Part shown: positions 51,145 to 60,145 of the stretch, piece by piece | Numbering within the stretch: position 1 is the stretch's first letter | Layout of the letters: each line of letters begins with the position of its first letter | Assembly: GCA_030263715.1 (NCBI GenBank) | Contig: SZPM01000003.1 | Coordinates: 152,326-216,325, forward strand | DNA length: 64,000 nucleotides | Reading direction: 5' to 3' | From: ATM1 sp003577165 | GTDB taxonomy: Bacteria; Armatimonadota; Fimbriimonadia; Fimbriimonadales; ATM1 | Made by a program: the position numbers and the translations under genes | Notes under the pieces: model-generated | The model's input: the letters and a program-made list of their open reading frames with translations, nothing else | What the model was told of the DNA's origin: nothing | Database searches by the model: none

Positions 51145-51152
51145 GTGAGGTC

Positions 51153-51539
51153 ATGAAGAAGATCGAGTTCGACTTGAAGATTCCGAAGATCGACCTGAAG
51201 GCGATCAAGGAGACCCCTGAAGCGCAGGCTCGTTTGAAGAAACTTCGGCAGGCCGCGGAAGACTTCGAAGCGATATTTGCCAAGTTGCTCGTCGGCGAGA
51301 TGCGAAAGGGCGGATCGCAGGGCATCTTCGGCAAGAGCCTGCAGGCGCAAATCTACGCCGACTTGCTCGACGAAGCAGTGGCGAAGCAAGTGGCGCGCGG
51401 AGGGGGGCTGGGAATCGCGAAGACACTGTTTGGGCGCATGGAAGAGACGCTCCTTCGGCAGTTGGCCGCGGAGATGAGGCCCGATCCGGCAAAGGACGCC
51501 AAATCAACTCAACGAGACCATGAGGAGGTCAAAACGTGA
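51153..51539 (+). CDS. flgJ: FlgJ-type rod-binding protein (rod-cap domain only)
   Basis: The 128-residue protein contains the rod-binding domain of FlgJ: AAEDFEAIFAKLLVGEMRKGG (about 35-55) and YADLLDEAVAKQVARGGGLGIAKTLF (about 69-94). The C-terminal N-acetylmuramidase of enteric FlgJ is absent, as in many other phyla, so wall cutting must come from another enzyme. The N-terminal IPKIDLKAIKETPEA stretch is charged. It overlaps the next gene by 4 nt. Confidence 0.88.
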   Translation: MKKIEFDLKIPKIDLKAIKETPEAQARLKKLRQAAEDFEAIFAKLLVGEMRKGGSQGIFGKSLQAQIYADLLDEAVAKQVARGGGLGIAKTLFGRMEETLLRQLAAEMRPDPAKDAKSTQRDHEEVKT

Positions 51540-52006
51540 AAACCAAGCAGCTCCAAGCCTGCTGGTGGGACTATCTCTCGACGTCGGAGCGACTGTTGCG
51601 ATCCCTGCACGAGCAGACGGCAGCCGTGGTTCTTCGGGATGTGGAGCGCGTGGAGCGGCTTCAGCCCGAGATCGAGAGACTGCTCACGCTGCTGCAAGCC
51701 ATCGACGACAAGGCCGTTACGTCTGCCAAAGAGCTGGCCGGAGAGTTGGGTGTTGATCCCAACTTCCGAAGCCTGGTAAACGCGCTTTCGAGCGAGGAAC
51801 AACGGTCTGTCCACGCGCTTGCGAATCGTGTGAAAGCGGCGGCGCAGTCCGTGCAGGCCGTCATCCAGAAGAACCAGGCGCTCATCGAGAACGAGTTGGC
51901 GTTCGTTTCCGGTTCACTGCACGTCATGGCGCGGGCAGCCGAAAATCACGAAGGGCAGTTCGGCCAGAAGACGCATGCCGCGGTGCTCGTCGACGAGAGG
52001 GCTTAG
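51536..52006 (+). CDS. flgN: FlgN-like flagellar export chaperone
   Basis: The 156-residue all-helical protein has long heptad-rich helices (about 8-60 and 85-135), the FlgN pattern. Its position immediately before flgK and flgL is where FlgN, the chaperone of these two hook-filament junction proteins, is usually encoded. Sequence similarity by eye is weak, so the name rests partly on context. It overlaps flgJ by 4 nt, and flgK starts 3 nt later. Confidence 0.75.
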   Translation: MKTKQLQACWWDYLSTSERLLRSLHEQTAAVVLRDVERVERLQPEIERLLTLLQAIDDKAVTSAKELAGELGVDPNFRSLVNALSSEEQRSVHALANRVKAAAQSVQAVIQKNQALIENELAFVSGSLHVMARAAENHEGQFGQKTHAAVLVDERA

Positions 52007-52009
52007 ACC

Positions 52010-53380
52010 ATGCCGAGTTCATTTTTCGGAATTGACATCGCCTCCCGCGCGCTTCGCTCGTTTGAGATGGCGCTGAACGTGACGGGCCACAACCTGGCGA
52101 ACGTCAACACGGAAGGCTACTCAAGACAGAGAATCACGATCGAGCAGACGCCGAGCGTGACCTTCTATGGCCTGCTTCCAACCACGCTGGGATCCGGGTC
52201 GTGGGTGCACAATGTTTCGCGGATTCGCGACGCGTTCCTCGAAGGGCGATTCCTGCAGACGAACAGTGAGGGATCGAGGTTAGGACAGCTGCAGTCGTCG
52301 CTCGTGCAACTCGAGAACGTCTTCGGTGAGCCCGGGATCGACGGCATCCAGTCAGCGATGACCTCGATGTTCGACGCGTGGCATCAGTTGAGCGTCAATC
52401 CCGCCGACGAGGGATCGCGGCTCAATGTGCGCATGACGGCCAGCCTCTTTATCAGTCGGGTTCGTGACGCTCACAATCAGATGGTCGGAAACGTCGTACG
52501 CCTCGAGGGCGAAGCGACCGATACGATTCGGAACATCAATCAGTTGGCTGACGAGATCGTCGAGTTGAACACAGAGATTCGACAGCAGGCAGCAAGCGGC
52601 GCCCAGCCGAACGACTTGATGGATCAAAGAGACCTGCTGCTTCGAAGATTGAGCGAACTCGTGGACATTCGGACGCAGGTGATGCCGGATCAGACGATCT
52701 CCGTGTTCATTCATCAGCATACGCTCGTGAACCCCATCGAGGCGAAGCCTCTGCCACTCACGTTCGATGCGGCGACGAGCACGCTGACGGACGGTTCGAA
52801 GTCGATTCTCATTCGCGGCGGCAGGTTGGCCGGCATCTTCGGCTCGATCAACGCGAACAACATGTATTCTTCGAGGCTCGACCAACTTGTGGACGATGTT
52901 CGGACGCAGGTGAACACCATTCACGCCGGAGGCACGAATCTGAACGGAAGCACGGGCATCGACTTCTTCGCGGGGAGCGCGGGAGCAGGCGACTTGGACC
53001 TCGACCCAGCAGTCCTCGCCGACATCCGCAACATCGCAGCGGGCGCGTCCGGGGAGTCCGGCGACGGCGGCCTGGCCCAGGCCATCAGCGCCCTCCGCGA
53101 CCTGCCCTCGCCCGCCCTCGGTGGGAGGTCAGTCCTTTCGTACTATGCGGACATGATCAGCACTCTCGGACAGGACGCTAAGTCGGCGGGCAACTCAGTG
53201 GAGACCCAGGCGGCGGTCCTGACCCAACTGGAGACCCAGCAGCAGGCGATCTCCGGGGTGAACATAGACGAGGAGATGGCCACGATGATGCGGTACCAGA
53301 GGTCGTTCCAGGCAGCGGCCAAACTCCTATCGGTGTTGGACCAAACGACCGAAGAGTTAATTAAGAGCTTTGGGCGATAG
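52010..53380 (+). CDS. flgK: Flagellar hook-associated protein 1
   Basis: The 456-residue FlgK carries the axial N-terminus (GIDIASRALRSFEMALNVTG, NLANVNTEGYSRQ) and C-terminus (GVNIDEEMATMMRYQRSFQAAAKLLSVLD). It forms the first of the two junction rings between hook and filament. Length is at the short end of the family (about 450-550), with a reduced variable outer domain. Confidence 0.95.
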   Translation: MPSSFFGIDIASRALRSFEMALNVTGHNLANVNTEGYSRQRITIEQTPSVTFYGLLPTTLGSGSWVHNVSRIRDAFLEGRFLQTNSEGSRLGQLQSSLVQLENVFGEPGIDGIQSAMTSMFDAWHQLSVNPADEGSRLNVRMTASLFISRVRDAHNQMVGNVVRLEGEATDTIRNINQLADEIVELNTEIRQQAASGAQPNDLMDQRDLLLRRLSELVDIRTQVMPDQTISVFIHQHTLVNPIEAKPLPLTFDAATSTLTDGSKSILIRGGRLAGIFGSINANNMYSSRLDQLVDDVRTQVNTIHAGGTNLNGSTGIDFFAGSAGAGDLDLDPAVLADIRNIAAGASGESGDGGLAQAISALRDLPSPALGGRSVLSYYADMISTLGQDAKSAGNSVETQAAVLTQLETQQQAISGVNIDEEMATMMRYQRSFQAAAKLLSVLDQTTEELIKSFGR

Positions 53381-53393
53381 CGGCGGATAGAGA

Positions 53394-54284
53394 ATGAGGA
53401 TCAGTTCCTTCCAGAAGTACGAACTCCTCCAGCGGAACATGGCATCCGCTGAGGGGCGGCTCGTCTCTGCCCAGAGCATGCTCGCCAGCGGCAAGCGGCT
53501 CGAAAGGCCGAGCGACGATCCGTTCGGAGCGCACGCAGTGCTGCTCTTCCGCGCCTCCAAGTCTTTGACGGATCAGCACCGCAAGGCAGCCCAGGCCGGC
53601 GCCGCCGACCTTCGGATGGCCGAGAGCGCTCTCGGAGAAATCGGGGACCTCATGAAGAGGGCGAAGGTCTTGACCGTGCAGGGAGCGACGGCGACGGTGG
53701 ACCAGTCAGGGCGACTGGCGCTCGCGGAGCAGATTAGAAGCCTCAAGTCGCGCGTTGTCGAACTCGCAAATTCGAGAGACGCGGGGGGCCACTATCTATT
53801 CGCCGGATTCAGAGTGGACAAGACGCCATTTGCGCTGGGTCCAACTCCGCCGTACTTGGAATACCAGGGCGATCAGGGAGTGCAGTACGTCGAAGTCGGT
53901 CCAGGCTTGACGCTGCCGAAGAACGTACTGGCAGATCAACAGGTGATCGACGCGTATTCAGCGCTCGAAGACGCTGAGCAACGACTGCTTGCCGGGGATA
54001 TCAGCGGGCTCAGTGGTGTCACGCTCGAATTGATCGACGATGCAACGAACGGAATTCAACTCCTGCGCGCTGAAGCGGGCTCACGCGTGAATCAGTTCGA
54101 GTGGGCGGAGTCTCAGGCCGCGAAGCGTTCGGATGAGTTCGCGCGACAGATTTCCGATCGGGAGGACGCCGACCTTGCGCAGACGATTGTCGAGATGCAG
54201 ACGGCGCAGACCGCTTACCAAGCGGCCCTGGCTGCGTTCTCGAGCACGGCTGGCTTGAGCCTGCTCGATTACATCCGAGGATAG
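53394..54284 (+). CDS. flgL: Flagellar hook-associated protein 3
   Basis: The 296-residue FlgL has the flagellin-like N-terminus (MRISSFQKYELLQRNMASAEGRL, then SGKRLERPSDDPFGAHAVL) and C-terminus (IVEMQTAQTAYQAALAAFSS). It forms the second junction ring onto which flagellin polymerises. Length is normal. It is translated 13 nt after flgK. Confidence 0.94.
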   Translation: MRISSFQKYELLQRNMASAEGRLVSAQSMLASGKRLERPSDDPFGAHAVLLFRASKSLTDQHRKAAQAGAADLRMAESALGEIGDLMKRAKVLTVQGATATVDQSGRLALAEQIRSLKSRVVELANSRDAGGHYLFAGFRVDKTPFALGPTPPYLEYQGDQGVQYVEVGPGLTLPKNVLADQQVIDAYSALEDAEQRLLAGDISGLSGVTLELIDDATNGIQLLRAEAGSRVNQFEWAESQAAKRSDEFARQISDREDADLAQTIVEMQTAQTAYQAALAAFSSTAGLSLLDYIRG

Positions 54285-54286
54285 AC

Positions 54287-54751
54287 ATGACCATACAATC
54301 GAGTCGGTTTGGGAGCATCGAATTTACGGAGGACGACGTCGTCACGATTCGTGACGGCATCCTCGGTTTTCCGGAGTACGAGCGATACGTGATCCTGAAT
54401 CACAAAGAGGGAAGCGCGTTCCGTTGGCTGCATTGCGTGGAGCGTCACGATTTGGCATTTCTCATCGCGGAGCCTGGAAATTTCAGGAGCGATTACTACA
54501 TCGACATTCCGGATGCGATTTCGGAGGAGTTGGGGCTTGGCGTGTCTTCGCCTGTGTTGGTGTACGCAATTGCGAGCATTCCAGCCGGTAGGCCGCAGGA
54601 CATGACGCTGAATCTGGCGGGGCCAATTGTCATCAACTGCGAGACGCGGCAGGGCCGACAGGTGGTCGTCGAGGATGCTCGCTGGGAGACCCGAGCACGA
54701 GCCTTCGCGGTCGTTCAGCAGCCTGTGGCGGAGGAAAGGGCTGCGGCGTAA
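54287..54751 (+). CDS. fliW: Flagellar assembly factor FliW
   Basis: The 154-residue protein matches FliW: GSIEFTEDDVVTIRDGILGFPEYERYVIL (about 8-36) and the strand set to GPIVINCETRQGRQVV (about 108-123). FliW binds CsrA non-competitively and is displaced by flagellin, coupling flagellin translation to export. The csrA gene is next, as in the Bacillus-type three-part switch. It starts 3 nt after flgL. Confidence 0.94.
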   Translation: MTIQSSRFGSIEFTEDDVVTIRDGILGFPEYERYVILNHKEGSAFRWLHCVERHDLAFLIAEPGNFRSDYYIDIPDAISEELGLGVSSPVLVYAIASIPAGRPQDMTLNLAGPIVINCETRQGRQVVVEDARWETRARAFAVVQQPVAEERAAA

Positions 54752-54835
54752 GCCCGGTTAAAGTGCCAGGGAATGGGATAATGGGAGCCTCGACGGCGCG
54801 CAGCCGGCGGGGGGTCGCCAAGGAGGGCGGAATCC

Positions 54836-55069
54836 ATGCTTGTACTTACGCGCAAAGTTCACCAGAGCATCATCATCGGCGACTCGATCGAGGTTGTGGT
54901 GCTCGAGGTGAGAGGAGAGCAGGTGCGCCTCGGTATCCGCGCGCCGAAGAACGTCACGGTTCACCGCCAAGAGATCTACTCCCAGATTCAGACTGAGAAC
55001 TTGGAGGCTGCAAAGACGCGTCCTGAAGACGTGCCGGACGAACCGAGCGAAAGTCCTCCTTCGGAGTAG
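54836..55069 (+). CDS. csrA: Carbon storage regulator CsrA
   Basis: The 77-residue protein begins with the invariant MLVLTRKVHQSIIIGD and has VRLGIRAPKNVTVHRQEIY (about 30-48) with the key RNA-binding Arg/Leu. It is a dimer that binds GGA motifs and, with FliW, usually represses flagellin translation. The C-terminal ~22 residues are acidic and disordered. AGGAGGGCGG precedes the ATG in an 84-nt gap after fliW; a GATAAT at 54772-54777 could be a separate promoter. Confidence 0.97.
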   Translation: MLVLTRKVHQSIIIGDSIEVVVLEVRGEQVRLGIRAPKNVTVHRQEIYSQIQTENLEAAKTRPEDVPDEPSESPPSE

Positions 55070-55078
55070 CAGTCGGCG

Positions 55079-56173
55079 ATGGCGACGGTCGGTCAACTGC
55101 TGGAAGCGCTCGAAGAGATTGCGCCGCCGGGACTTGCGCTCGGCGACGACCCGATCGGGCTTCAATTGGGAACGGTTGATTCAAGCGTCCATCGTTGCGC
55201 CGTCGCGCTCGATCCCACGCTGAGCGCAGTCGAGTTCGCGATCCGCGCCGACTGTCAGGCTCTCATCACTCACCATGCGCTGATCTACTCCGGCTTGAAA
55301 TCCTTGGCGGGCGAGTCGGCGCAAGTACGCGCGATCCGCGCTGCGATGCAGGCGAATCTCGCGGTGATAACCGCGCACACGAATTGGGATGCCGCGCGAG
55401 GGGGCGTCAACGACACGCTTTGCGACTTGCTTGGATTGACGAAGGTCGTAGACTTCGGCGAAGCCTCGACGACCAGAGACTACAAGTTGGTGACGTTTGT
55501 TCCTGCTCAGCATAGGGATGAAGTGCTCGACGCCCTTTCGGCCGTGGGATGCGGGAGGATCGGAAACTACGATCGGTGCGCGTTCCTGTCCGAAGGACGG
55601 GGGACTTACGAGCCGAAGGCGGGCGCACAGCCGTTTTCTGGCGAAGTCGGGGAGCGATCGGTCGTCGCGGAAGAGCGAATCGAAATGGTGGTGCCGGGGG
55701 GGGTGAAGAGCGCTGCGGTGCGCGCCCTGATGAAAGCCCATCCTTACGACGAGCCGGCGTTCGACTTGTATCCTCTTGCGAACCCAGGTTTCGGAATAGG
55801 GCGAATTGGCGTTTTGCCTGAGCCGATGGCGGTCGAGGACTTCGTGACTATGGTGAGCGATCACCTCGACGCCGTCGTCCGCGTGTTTGGTCATGCGGAG
55901 CAATTGCTCACCGTCGGCGTTATCGGCGGATCAGGAGGATTCGGTTGGAGGGAGGCTCGCGATCGTGGGTGCGAAGCGCTCGTTACGGGCGAGGTTCGAC
56001 ATCACGAGGCCGTCGAGGCGGCGGAGTCAGGATTCCTCCTCATCGAGGCTGGCCACTTCGCAACGGAAAACCCCGCCATGGCGGTGCTGGCGGCCAGGAT
56101 GCAGGAGCGGCTTCCCGACACCGAGTTCGTCCACTTCGACCCCCCACCCGGCAGCTCGGGCCGACACGCTTAG
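55079..56173 (+). CDS. Nif3-like dinuclear metal-center protein
   Basis: The 364-residue protein belongs to the NIF3/GTP cyclohydrolase I type 2 superfamily. Metal ligands are visible at THHALIYSGLKS (His65, His66), HTNWD (His100, Asp104) and the C-terminal EAGHFATE. A PII-like insertion domain lies at about 135-225, as in the longer members. The enzymatic role is unsettled. It follows csrA by 9 nt and ends overlapping the convergent fucosidase stop by 4 nt. Confidence 0.9.
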   Translation: MATVGQLLEALEEIAPPGLALGDDPIGLQLGTVDSSVHRCAVALDPTLSAVEFAIRADCQALITHHALIYSGLKSLAGESAQVRAIRAAMQANLAVITAHTNWDAARGGVNDTLCDLLGLTKVVDFGEASTTRDYKLVTFVPAQHRDEVLDALSAVGCGRIGNYDRCAFLSEGRGTYEPKAGAQPFSGEVGERSVVAEERIEMVVPGGVKSAAVRALMKAHPYDEPAFDLYPLANPGFGIGRIGVLPEPMAVEDFVTMVSDHLDAVVRVFGHAEQLLTVGVIGGSGGFGWREARDRGCEALVTGEVRHHEAVEAAESGFLLIEAGHFATENPAMAVLAARMQERLPDTEFVHFDPPPGSSGRHA

Positions 56174-58923
56174 TTCGCGCCGCGCGCTGCGAATCGGATC
56201 TCCAACGTCGAGCCCCTCGGCACAGACGGGATCTCCAAGGGATTGCAGTCTTTCGAGTTGATGCGCGCGGCCGTGGGAACTACGTTCTGAGGCCACGAGA
56301 TGATCGGGGCGCCGTCTCCTGCAATCCTCTTGAGAAGGGTCTTGGTCAACTTCCCGTCCGACCACCACTGCGAGACTTCCCACCCCCCCCTGGCGCGGAG
56401 ACCGGCGACGTAGCCATTCGGCCACGCGCGGGGAAGACAAGGCAGAAGGGCGATCCGATCCTCGTGGCTCTGAAGCAGCATCTCGGCGACGCCGGCGCAA
56501 CCGCCGAAGTTGCCATCAATTTGGAACGGCGGGTGGTTGTCGAACAGGTTCGTAAGCGTGGACTTCGCGAGGAGCAGGCGGAGGTTCTCGTGCGCGTTCT
56601 CCGCCTCACGAAGGCGAGCCCAGAAGTTGATGACCCACGCTCGGCTCCAACCCGTGTGGCCGCCGCCGCTTGCGAGCCGAGACTCCAATGTCTTCCGAGC
56701 GGCTTTGGCGAGATCCGGCGTGCGATCCATTCCGATCTGATTGCTCGGATGGAGAGCATAGAGGTGCGACATGTGGCGGTGGCCAGGCTCCGCCTCTTCG
56801 TACTGCCTTGCCCATTCGAGGATGCGGCCGTCGGGGCCGACTCTTGTTGGGGAGAGTTTTGCGAGCGCGCTCTCCACGCGTAGTGTGAACGCGTCGCGGA
56901 TGGAGAGAATTCGCGCGGCCTCCAAGACGTTCTCGAAGTTCTCCCGAATGATCTGCTGATCCATCGTCGTGCCCATCGAGAGGTTCAGGTGCTTGCCGTC
57001 GAGGATGTAGGTGTTTTCAGGCGACGTGGTCGGACCGCTCACAAGCAGCCCCGTCTCCGGGTCTTCGGTCAGCCAGTCGAGATAGAACTCGGCCGACTCT
57101 TTGAGGATCGGGTAAGCGCGGTCCCGGAGGAAATCCAAATCGAGAGTGAAGCGGTAATGCTCCATGAAGTGCGCCGAAAGCCAGCCCCCCCCGTGGGGCC
57201 ACATGCCCCAGACGGGTAGACCGGAAAGAGCGCACCATCCCCATAGATCGGTCGTGTGTCCAACGACGAAGCCTTGACATCCGAATTGGCGAGCCGTAAC
57301 CCTTCCATTGATGCGGAGCATATCCGTGAAGTCGAACAGCGGATCGTGACACTCGCTGAGGTTGGTGACTTCCGCCAGCCAGTAGTTCATCTGCAGGTTG
57401 ATGTTCGTGTGGTAGTCGCTGTTCCACGGCGCGACCATGTGCTCGTTCCAAACGCCCTGGAGGTTCGCCGGCAGGTCGTGAGGCCGAGAACTGCAGACTA
57501 GAAGGTAGCGGCCGAACTGGAAGTAGAGCGCTTCAAGCGCAGGGTCACGCTTGCCGTCGGCGTAGTTGCGCAGGCGCACGTCCGTCGGGAAGGACGATTC
57601 CGGCGCCTGGCCGAGAAAGAGCGACACCCGGCTGAATAGGGCGCTGTGATCTTCGACGCTGCGCGCTTTGAGTTGCTCGTATTCGCGATTCGCCGCAGCG
57701 TCCACTTTTGCAGAAGCAACGGCGAGCAGGTCCATTGCCATGGGGGATCGCGGATCGCGCTTGTTGTAATCGGTTGCCGCTGAGATGAGAACAGTGACGG
57801 AGTTCGCGCCCATGACTTCAATTTCGCCGCTGGAACCGCGAATCGTGCCTCCGACGTTCACGACACGCATGGCAGCGGCGAACTTCACTCCGGGGTTTTG
57901 TTCGCCGTGGCTTGCCCTTCCGATGAGCGCGGCTCCGCTGTTGCCGATTAATTGAAACTGTGCGCCTTCGGGGCGAGCCAGCTTTAGCCGAAGTGCGACG
58001 GACTTTCGCTGCGTCGCTGTGAAGCGGACGGCGATGACATCGTCCGGATGCGATACGAACACTTCGCGGCGATAGACGACGTCGGAGACTTCGAACATCG
58101 TCGTGGCGACCGCCGTGCTGAGATCGAGCGAGCGCCGATACGCGGCGTGCTGGACGATGGGCCTCAGGCGAACGGTCTCCGCGAAGTGGCCGGGGCCGCC
58201 AAAGTTGCGGACTCGGATCGCGACGAGGTTGTCTCCGGACTGCAGTGCGGCGGAGATGTCGATGGCGTGAGGCCTGTCGTATTGAGTCGTCCGACCAATC
58301 AGGAATCCGTTGACATAGATCGCGCTCTCGTCGTCGATTGGCGAAAGGTGGAGAACCGCTCCGGCATGCGCAGACTTGTCAAAGCGAAAGGTTGTTCGGA
58401 AGACGGCTTCGCTATTCTGAGCAACCGAACGATCGGTTGCCTCCTTCCATGCGGCATCGTCGAAGTCAGGTGTGACCCAGAACTGCGGGCACTCCGACAC
58501 ATCGGCGCTGCGCTTCCAACCGGCGAGTGTGGAGATTTGGGTGGGGGGGATTCCCGGGTACTCCTGTTGGATGACCAAATCCCCGAGCGTTTGGTAACTT
58601 CGCCGTCCTTCGTGCTCGGCCATGAACCGATTCGCGATCAGGTCCTGAGCTGCGGCGGGATTTCCTGCGAACAGGAGGCGGCGCGCTTCGTCCAATACGG
58701 CCTTGAGATTGCCCTTGTGAGAAGGAGTCGGAGGGCCGGCCCAAACCGATTCCTCGTTCAGCTGAATGCGCTCCTCCTGAATGCCGCCGAACACCATCGC
58801 TCCCATGCGGCCGTTCCCGACGGGAAGGGCCTCCGTCCACTCGTCCGCCGGGCGCGCATACCAAAGTTCGCAAGGTCCACCGAAAGCGGCGTCGACGATG
58901 AGGAGGTGAGCGGGCACCAGCAT
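56170..58923 (-). CDS. GH95 family alpha-L-fucosidase-like glycoside hydrolase with inserted jelly-roll domain
   Basis: This 917-residue protein is a GH95 (1,2-alpha-L-fucosidase type, inverting) enzyme. It has ALPVGNGRMGAMVFGG and RIQLNEESVWAGPP near the N-terminus. The active-site region SDYHTNINLQMNYW lies at about 499-512, the catalytic Glu in SPENTY at about 635, and the Asp in FQIDGNFGG at about 803. Between about residues 140 and 260 the N-terminal domain is interrupted by a galactose-binding-like beta-sandwich (DFDDAAWKEATD, then SAIYVNGFLIGRT and HAIDISAALQSGDNLVAIRV), as found in GH2 enzymes. A clear signal peptide is lacking. A TAGACT box lies 6 nt before the ATG. Confidence 0.9.
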   Translation of the reverse strand: MLVPAHLLIVDAAFGGPCELWYARPADEWTEALPVGNGRMGAMVFGGIQEERIQLNEESVWAGPPTPSHKGNLKAVLDEARRLLFAGNPAAAQDLIANRFMAEHEGRRSYQTLGDLVIQQEYPGIPPTQISTLAGWKRSADVSECPQFWVTPDFDDAAWKEATDRSVAQNSEAVFRTTFRFDKSAHAGAVLHLSPIDDESAIYVNGFLIGRTTQYDRPHAIDISAALQSGDNLVAIRVRNFGGPGHFAETVRLRPIVQHAAYRRSLDLSTAVATTMFEVSDVVYRREVFVSHPDDVIAVRFTATQRKSVALRLKLARPEGAQFQLIGNSGAALIGRASHGEQNPGVKFAAAMRVVNVGGTIRGSSGEIEVMGANSVTVLISAATDYNKRDPRSPMAMDLLAVASAKVDAAANREYEQLKARSVEDHSALFSRVSLFLGQAPESSFPTDVRLRNYADGKRDPALEALYFQFGRYLLVCSSRPHDLPANLQGVWNEHMVAPWNSDYHTNINLQMNYWLAEVTNLSECHDPLFDFTDMLRINGRVTARQFGCQGFVVGHTTDLWGWCALSGLPVWGMWPHGGGWLSAHFMEHYRFTLDLDFLRDRAYPILKESAEFYLDWLTEDPETGLLVSGPTTSPENTYILDGKHLNLSMGTTMDQQIIRENFENVLEAARILSIRDAFTLRVESALAKLSPTRVGPDGRILEWARQYEEAEPGHRHMSHLYALHPSNQIGMDRTPDLAKAARKTLESRLASGGGHTGWSRAWVINFWARLREAENAHENLRLLLAKSTLTNLFDNHPPFQIDGNFGGCAGVAEMLLQSHEDRIALLPCLPRAWPNGYVAGLRARGGWEVSQWWSDGKLTKTLLKRIAGDGAPIISWPQNVVPTAARINSKDCNPLEIPSVPRGSTLEIRFAARGAN

Positions 58924-58929
58924 TGCGAC

Positions 58930-58935
58930 AGTCTA
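58930..58935 (-). promoter_or_regulatory. -10 box (TAGACT) of the GH95 gene
   Basis: It lies exactly 6 nt before the ATG, another leaderless-type promoter, divergent from that of the S4 gene. Confidence 0.42.
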
Positions 58936-58959
58936 TCGCTCGCGGCTCAGCCGGTGCGG

Positions 58960-58965
58960 TAGGGT
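58960..58965 (+). promoter_or_regulatory. -10 box (TAGGGT) of the S4-domain gene
   Basis: It lies 7 nt before ATG 58973. The intervening GAGGGGA is too close to the start for a normal ribosome-binding site. Confidence 0.35.
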
Positions 58966-58972
58966 GAGGGGA

Positions 58973-59197
58973 ATGTCCGAAGACGCCATCGCGATTCGAA
59001 CCGAGACCATCGAACTGGGGCAGTTCCTCAAACTGGCCGGGCTGGCGGTGACGGGCGGCGAAGCGAAGGCGATCCTGGCATCCGGCGAAGTGAGGGTCAA
59101 CGGCGAGCCCGAGAGCCGACGGGGTCGAAAGCTGCGAGTGGGCGACGTGGTCGAGGTCGGGCAGACCGCCCTTCGGCTGGTCGCCGCTAACGAATAG
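58973..59197 (+). CDS. Small S4-domain RNA-binding protein (YaaA/YbcJ type)
   Basis: From ATG 58973 the protein has 74 residues and consists of one S4 fold: TIELGQFLKLAGLAVTGGEAK (about 11-31), ILASGEVRVNGEPESRRGRKLRVGD (about 34-58) and a final strand. Such stand-alone S4 proteins bind structured RNA, probably rRNA. A GTG at 58964 is an alternative start. Confidence 0.85.
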   Translation: MSEDAIAIRTETIELGQFLKLAGLAVTGGEAKAILASGEVRVNGEPESRRGRKLRVGDVVEVGQTALRLVAANE

Positions 59198-59253
59198 GGT
59201 GCAAACCTGACGGATGGCGTTGGCGCAGGGCGCTGTCAAGCCCCGTCAGTCGC

Positions 59254-59259
59254 TAAAAT
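59254..59259 (+). promoter_or_regulatory. -10 box (TAAAAT) of the DUF454 gene
   Basis: It lies 10 nt before the ATG and no ribosome-binding site is present. Confidence 0.4.
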
Positions 59260-59269
59260 CAGAAAGCGA

Positions 59270-59698
59270 ATGCGTTCCGTCTACTTCGCATCCGGCGTGA
59301 TCCTCGTCGCCCTCGGCGTCGTGGGCGCGTTCTTGCCAGTGATGCCGACGACCATATTCCTCATTCTCGCGGCAGGATGCTTCGGCAAGAGTTCTCCGAG
59401 AATGGAGCGTTGGATTTGCGAGCACCCGAGGCTCGGCCCGCCTGTCGTGGCTTGGCAGCAAGAGCGCAGCATTCGTATGCGCCACAAGGTGTTCGCGATC
59501 GTTTTGATCTGGATCTCGATTCTCTCGAGCGTCGCATTTGCCGACTTGGGCTTACCGCTCGATGGAATGCTTCTCGTGATCGCGGTTTCGCTGACGGTGT
59601 TCTTGCTGACGCGGCCGACGAAGGTCGATCAGCCTTCCGCTTTCGTGCGAGGCGCGAACGTGCGAGGCCCGGCAAACGAGTTAAGGTCTTCCAAGTAG
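59270..59698 (+). CDS. DUF454 (YbaN) family inner-membrane protein
   Basis: The 142-residue protein matches DUF454: an N-terminal helix (GVILVALGVVGAFLPVMPTTIFLILAAGCF, about 9-38), the conserved RMERWICEHPRLGPPV segment (about 44-59) and two further helices (about 73-112). Function unknown. Its last 70 nt overlap the 3' end of the convergent SRPBCC gene, which is unusually long for this window. Confidence 0.85.
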   Translation: MRSVYFASGVILVALGVVGAFLPVMPTTIFLILAAGCFGKSSPRMERWICEHPRLGPPVVAWQQERSIRMRHKVFAIVLIWISILSSVAFADLGLPLDGMLLVIAVSLTVFLLTRPTKVDQPSAFVRGANVRGPANELRSSK

Positions 59699-60129
59699 AT
59701 TTTGAGCCTTTCCAACGTCGGTTCGTAAAACTTCTTGATCGCTCGCGTTCGCGTTAGTTTCTCGAATCCTCCGTAATTTCCTCGGTAGGTCAGTTCGATG
59801 CGTATCATCCCGGCGGTGAGTTCCGCGAGACGCCATTCCAGCACGTCGCCGTGAGGTGATCGCACGACGCGCTCGACCACGTGCGCTTCGACGTCGTCCC
59901 ACTCGTGCACCTGCGCGATCATGTGTTCGAAGTGCTGGCCGTAGGATTCGAACGCAACCCTCTGCCCTGGGAGAAATGCTCCCGTCTCGACTTCTCGGCG
60001 CGGTTCCAGTTCCCTCAAATTCGTGACGACGTCGGGGAAAAAGTGGCCTCGCTGCATCAGGTCGGCGACGGCCTTGAACGCGCGCTCTGGTGTCGTGAGA
60101 ACGTCGATGTGCATCTTGACTTCGAGCAT
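59629..60129 (-). CDS. SRPBCC-superfamily (START-like) protein
   Basis: The 166-residue protein has the cyclase/dehydrase-like START fold: MLEVKMHIDVLTTPERAFKAVADLMQRGHFFPDV at the N-terminus, strands through VAFESYGQHFEHMIAQVHEW, and a long C-terminal helix (about 126-150) closing the ligand cavity. Ligand unknown. TAGGAG follows the purL stop codon directly and lies 11 nt before the ATG, so it is translated from the purL message. Its 3' end overlaps the DUF454 gene. Confidence 0.8.
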   Translation of the reverse strand: MLEVKMHIDVLTTPERAFKAVADLMQRGHFFPDVVTNLRELEPRREVETGAFLPGQRVAFESYGQHFEHMIAQVHEWDDVEAHVVERVVRSPHGDVLEWRLAELTAGMIRIELTYRGNYGGFEKLTRTRAIKKFYEPTLERLKIYLEDLNSFAGPRTFAPRTKAEG

Positions 60130-60145
60130 GTGGATTCAACTCCTA

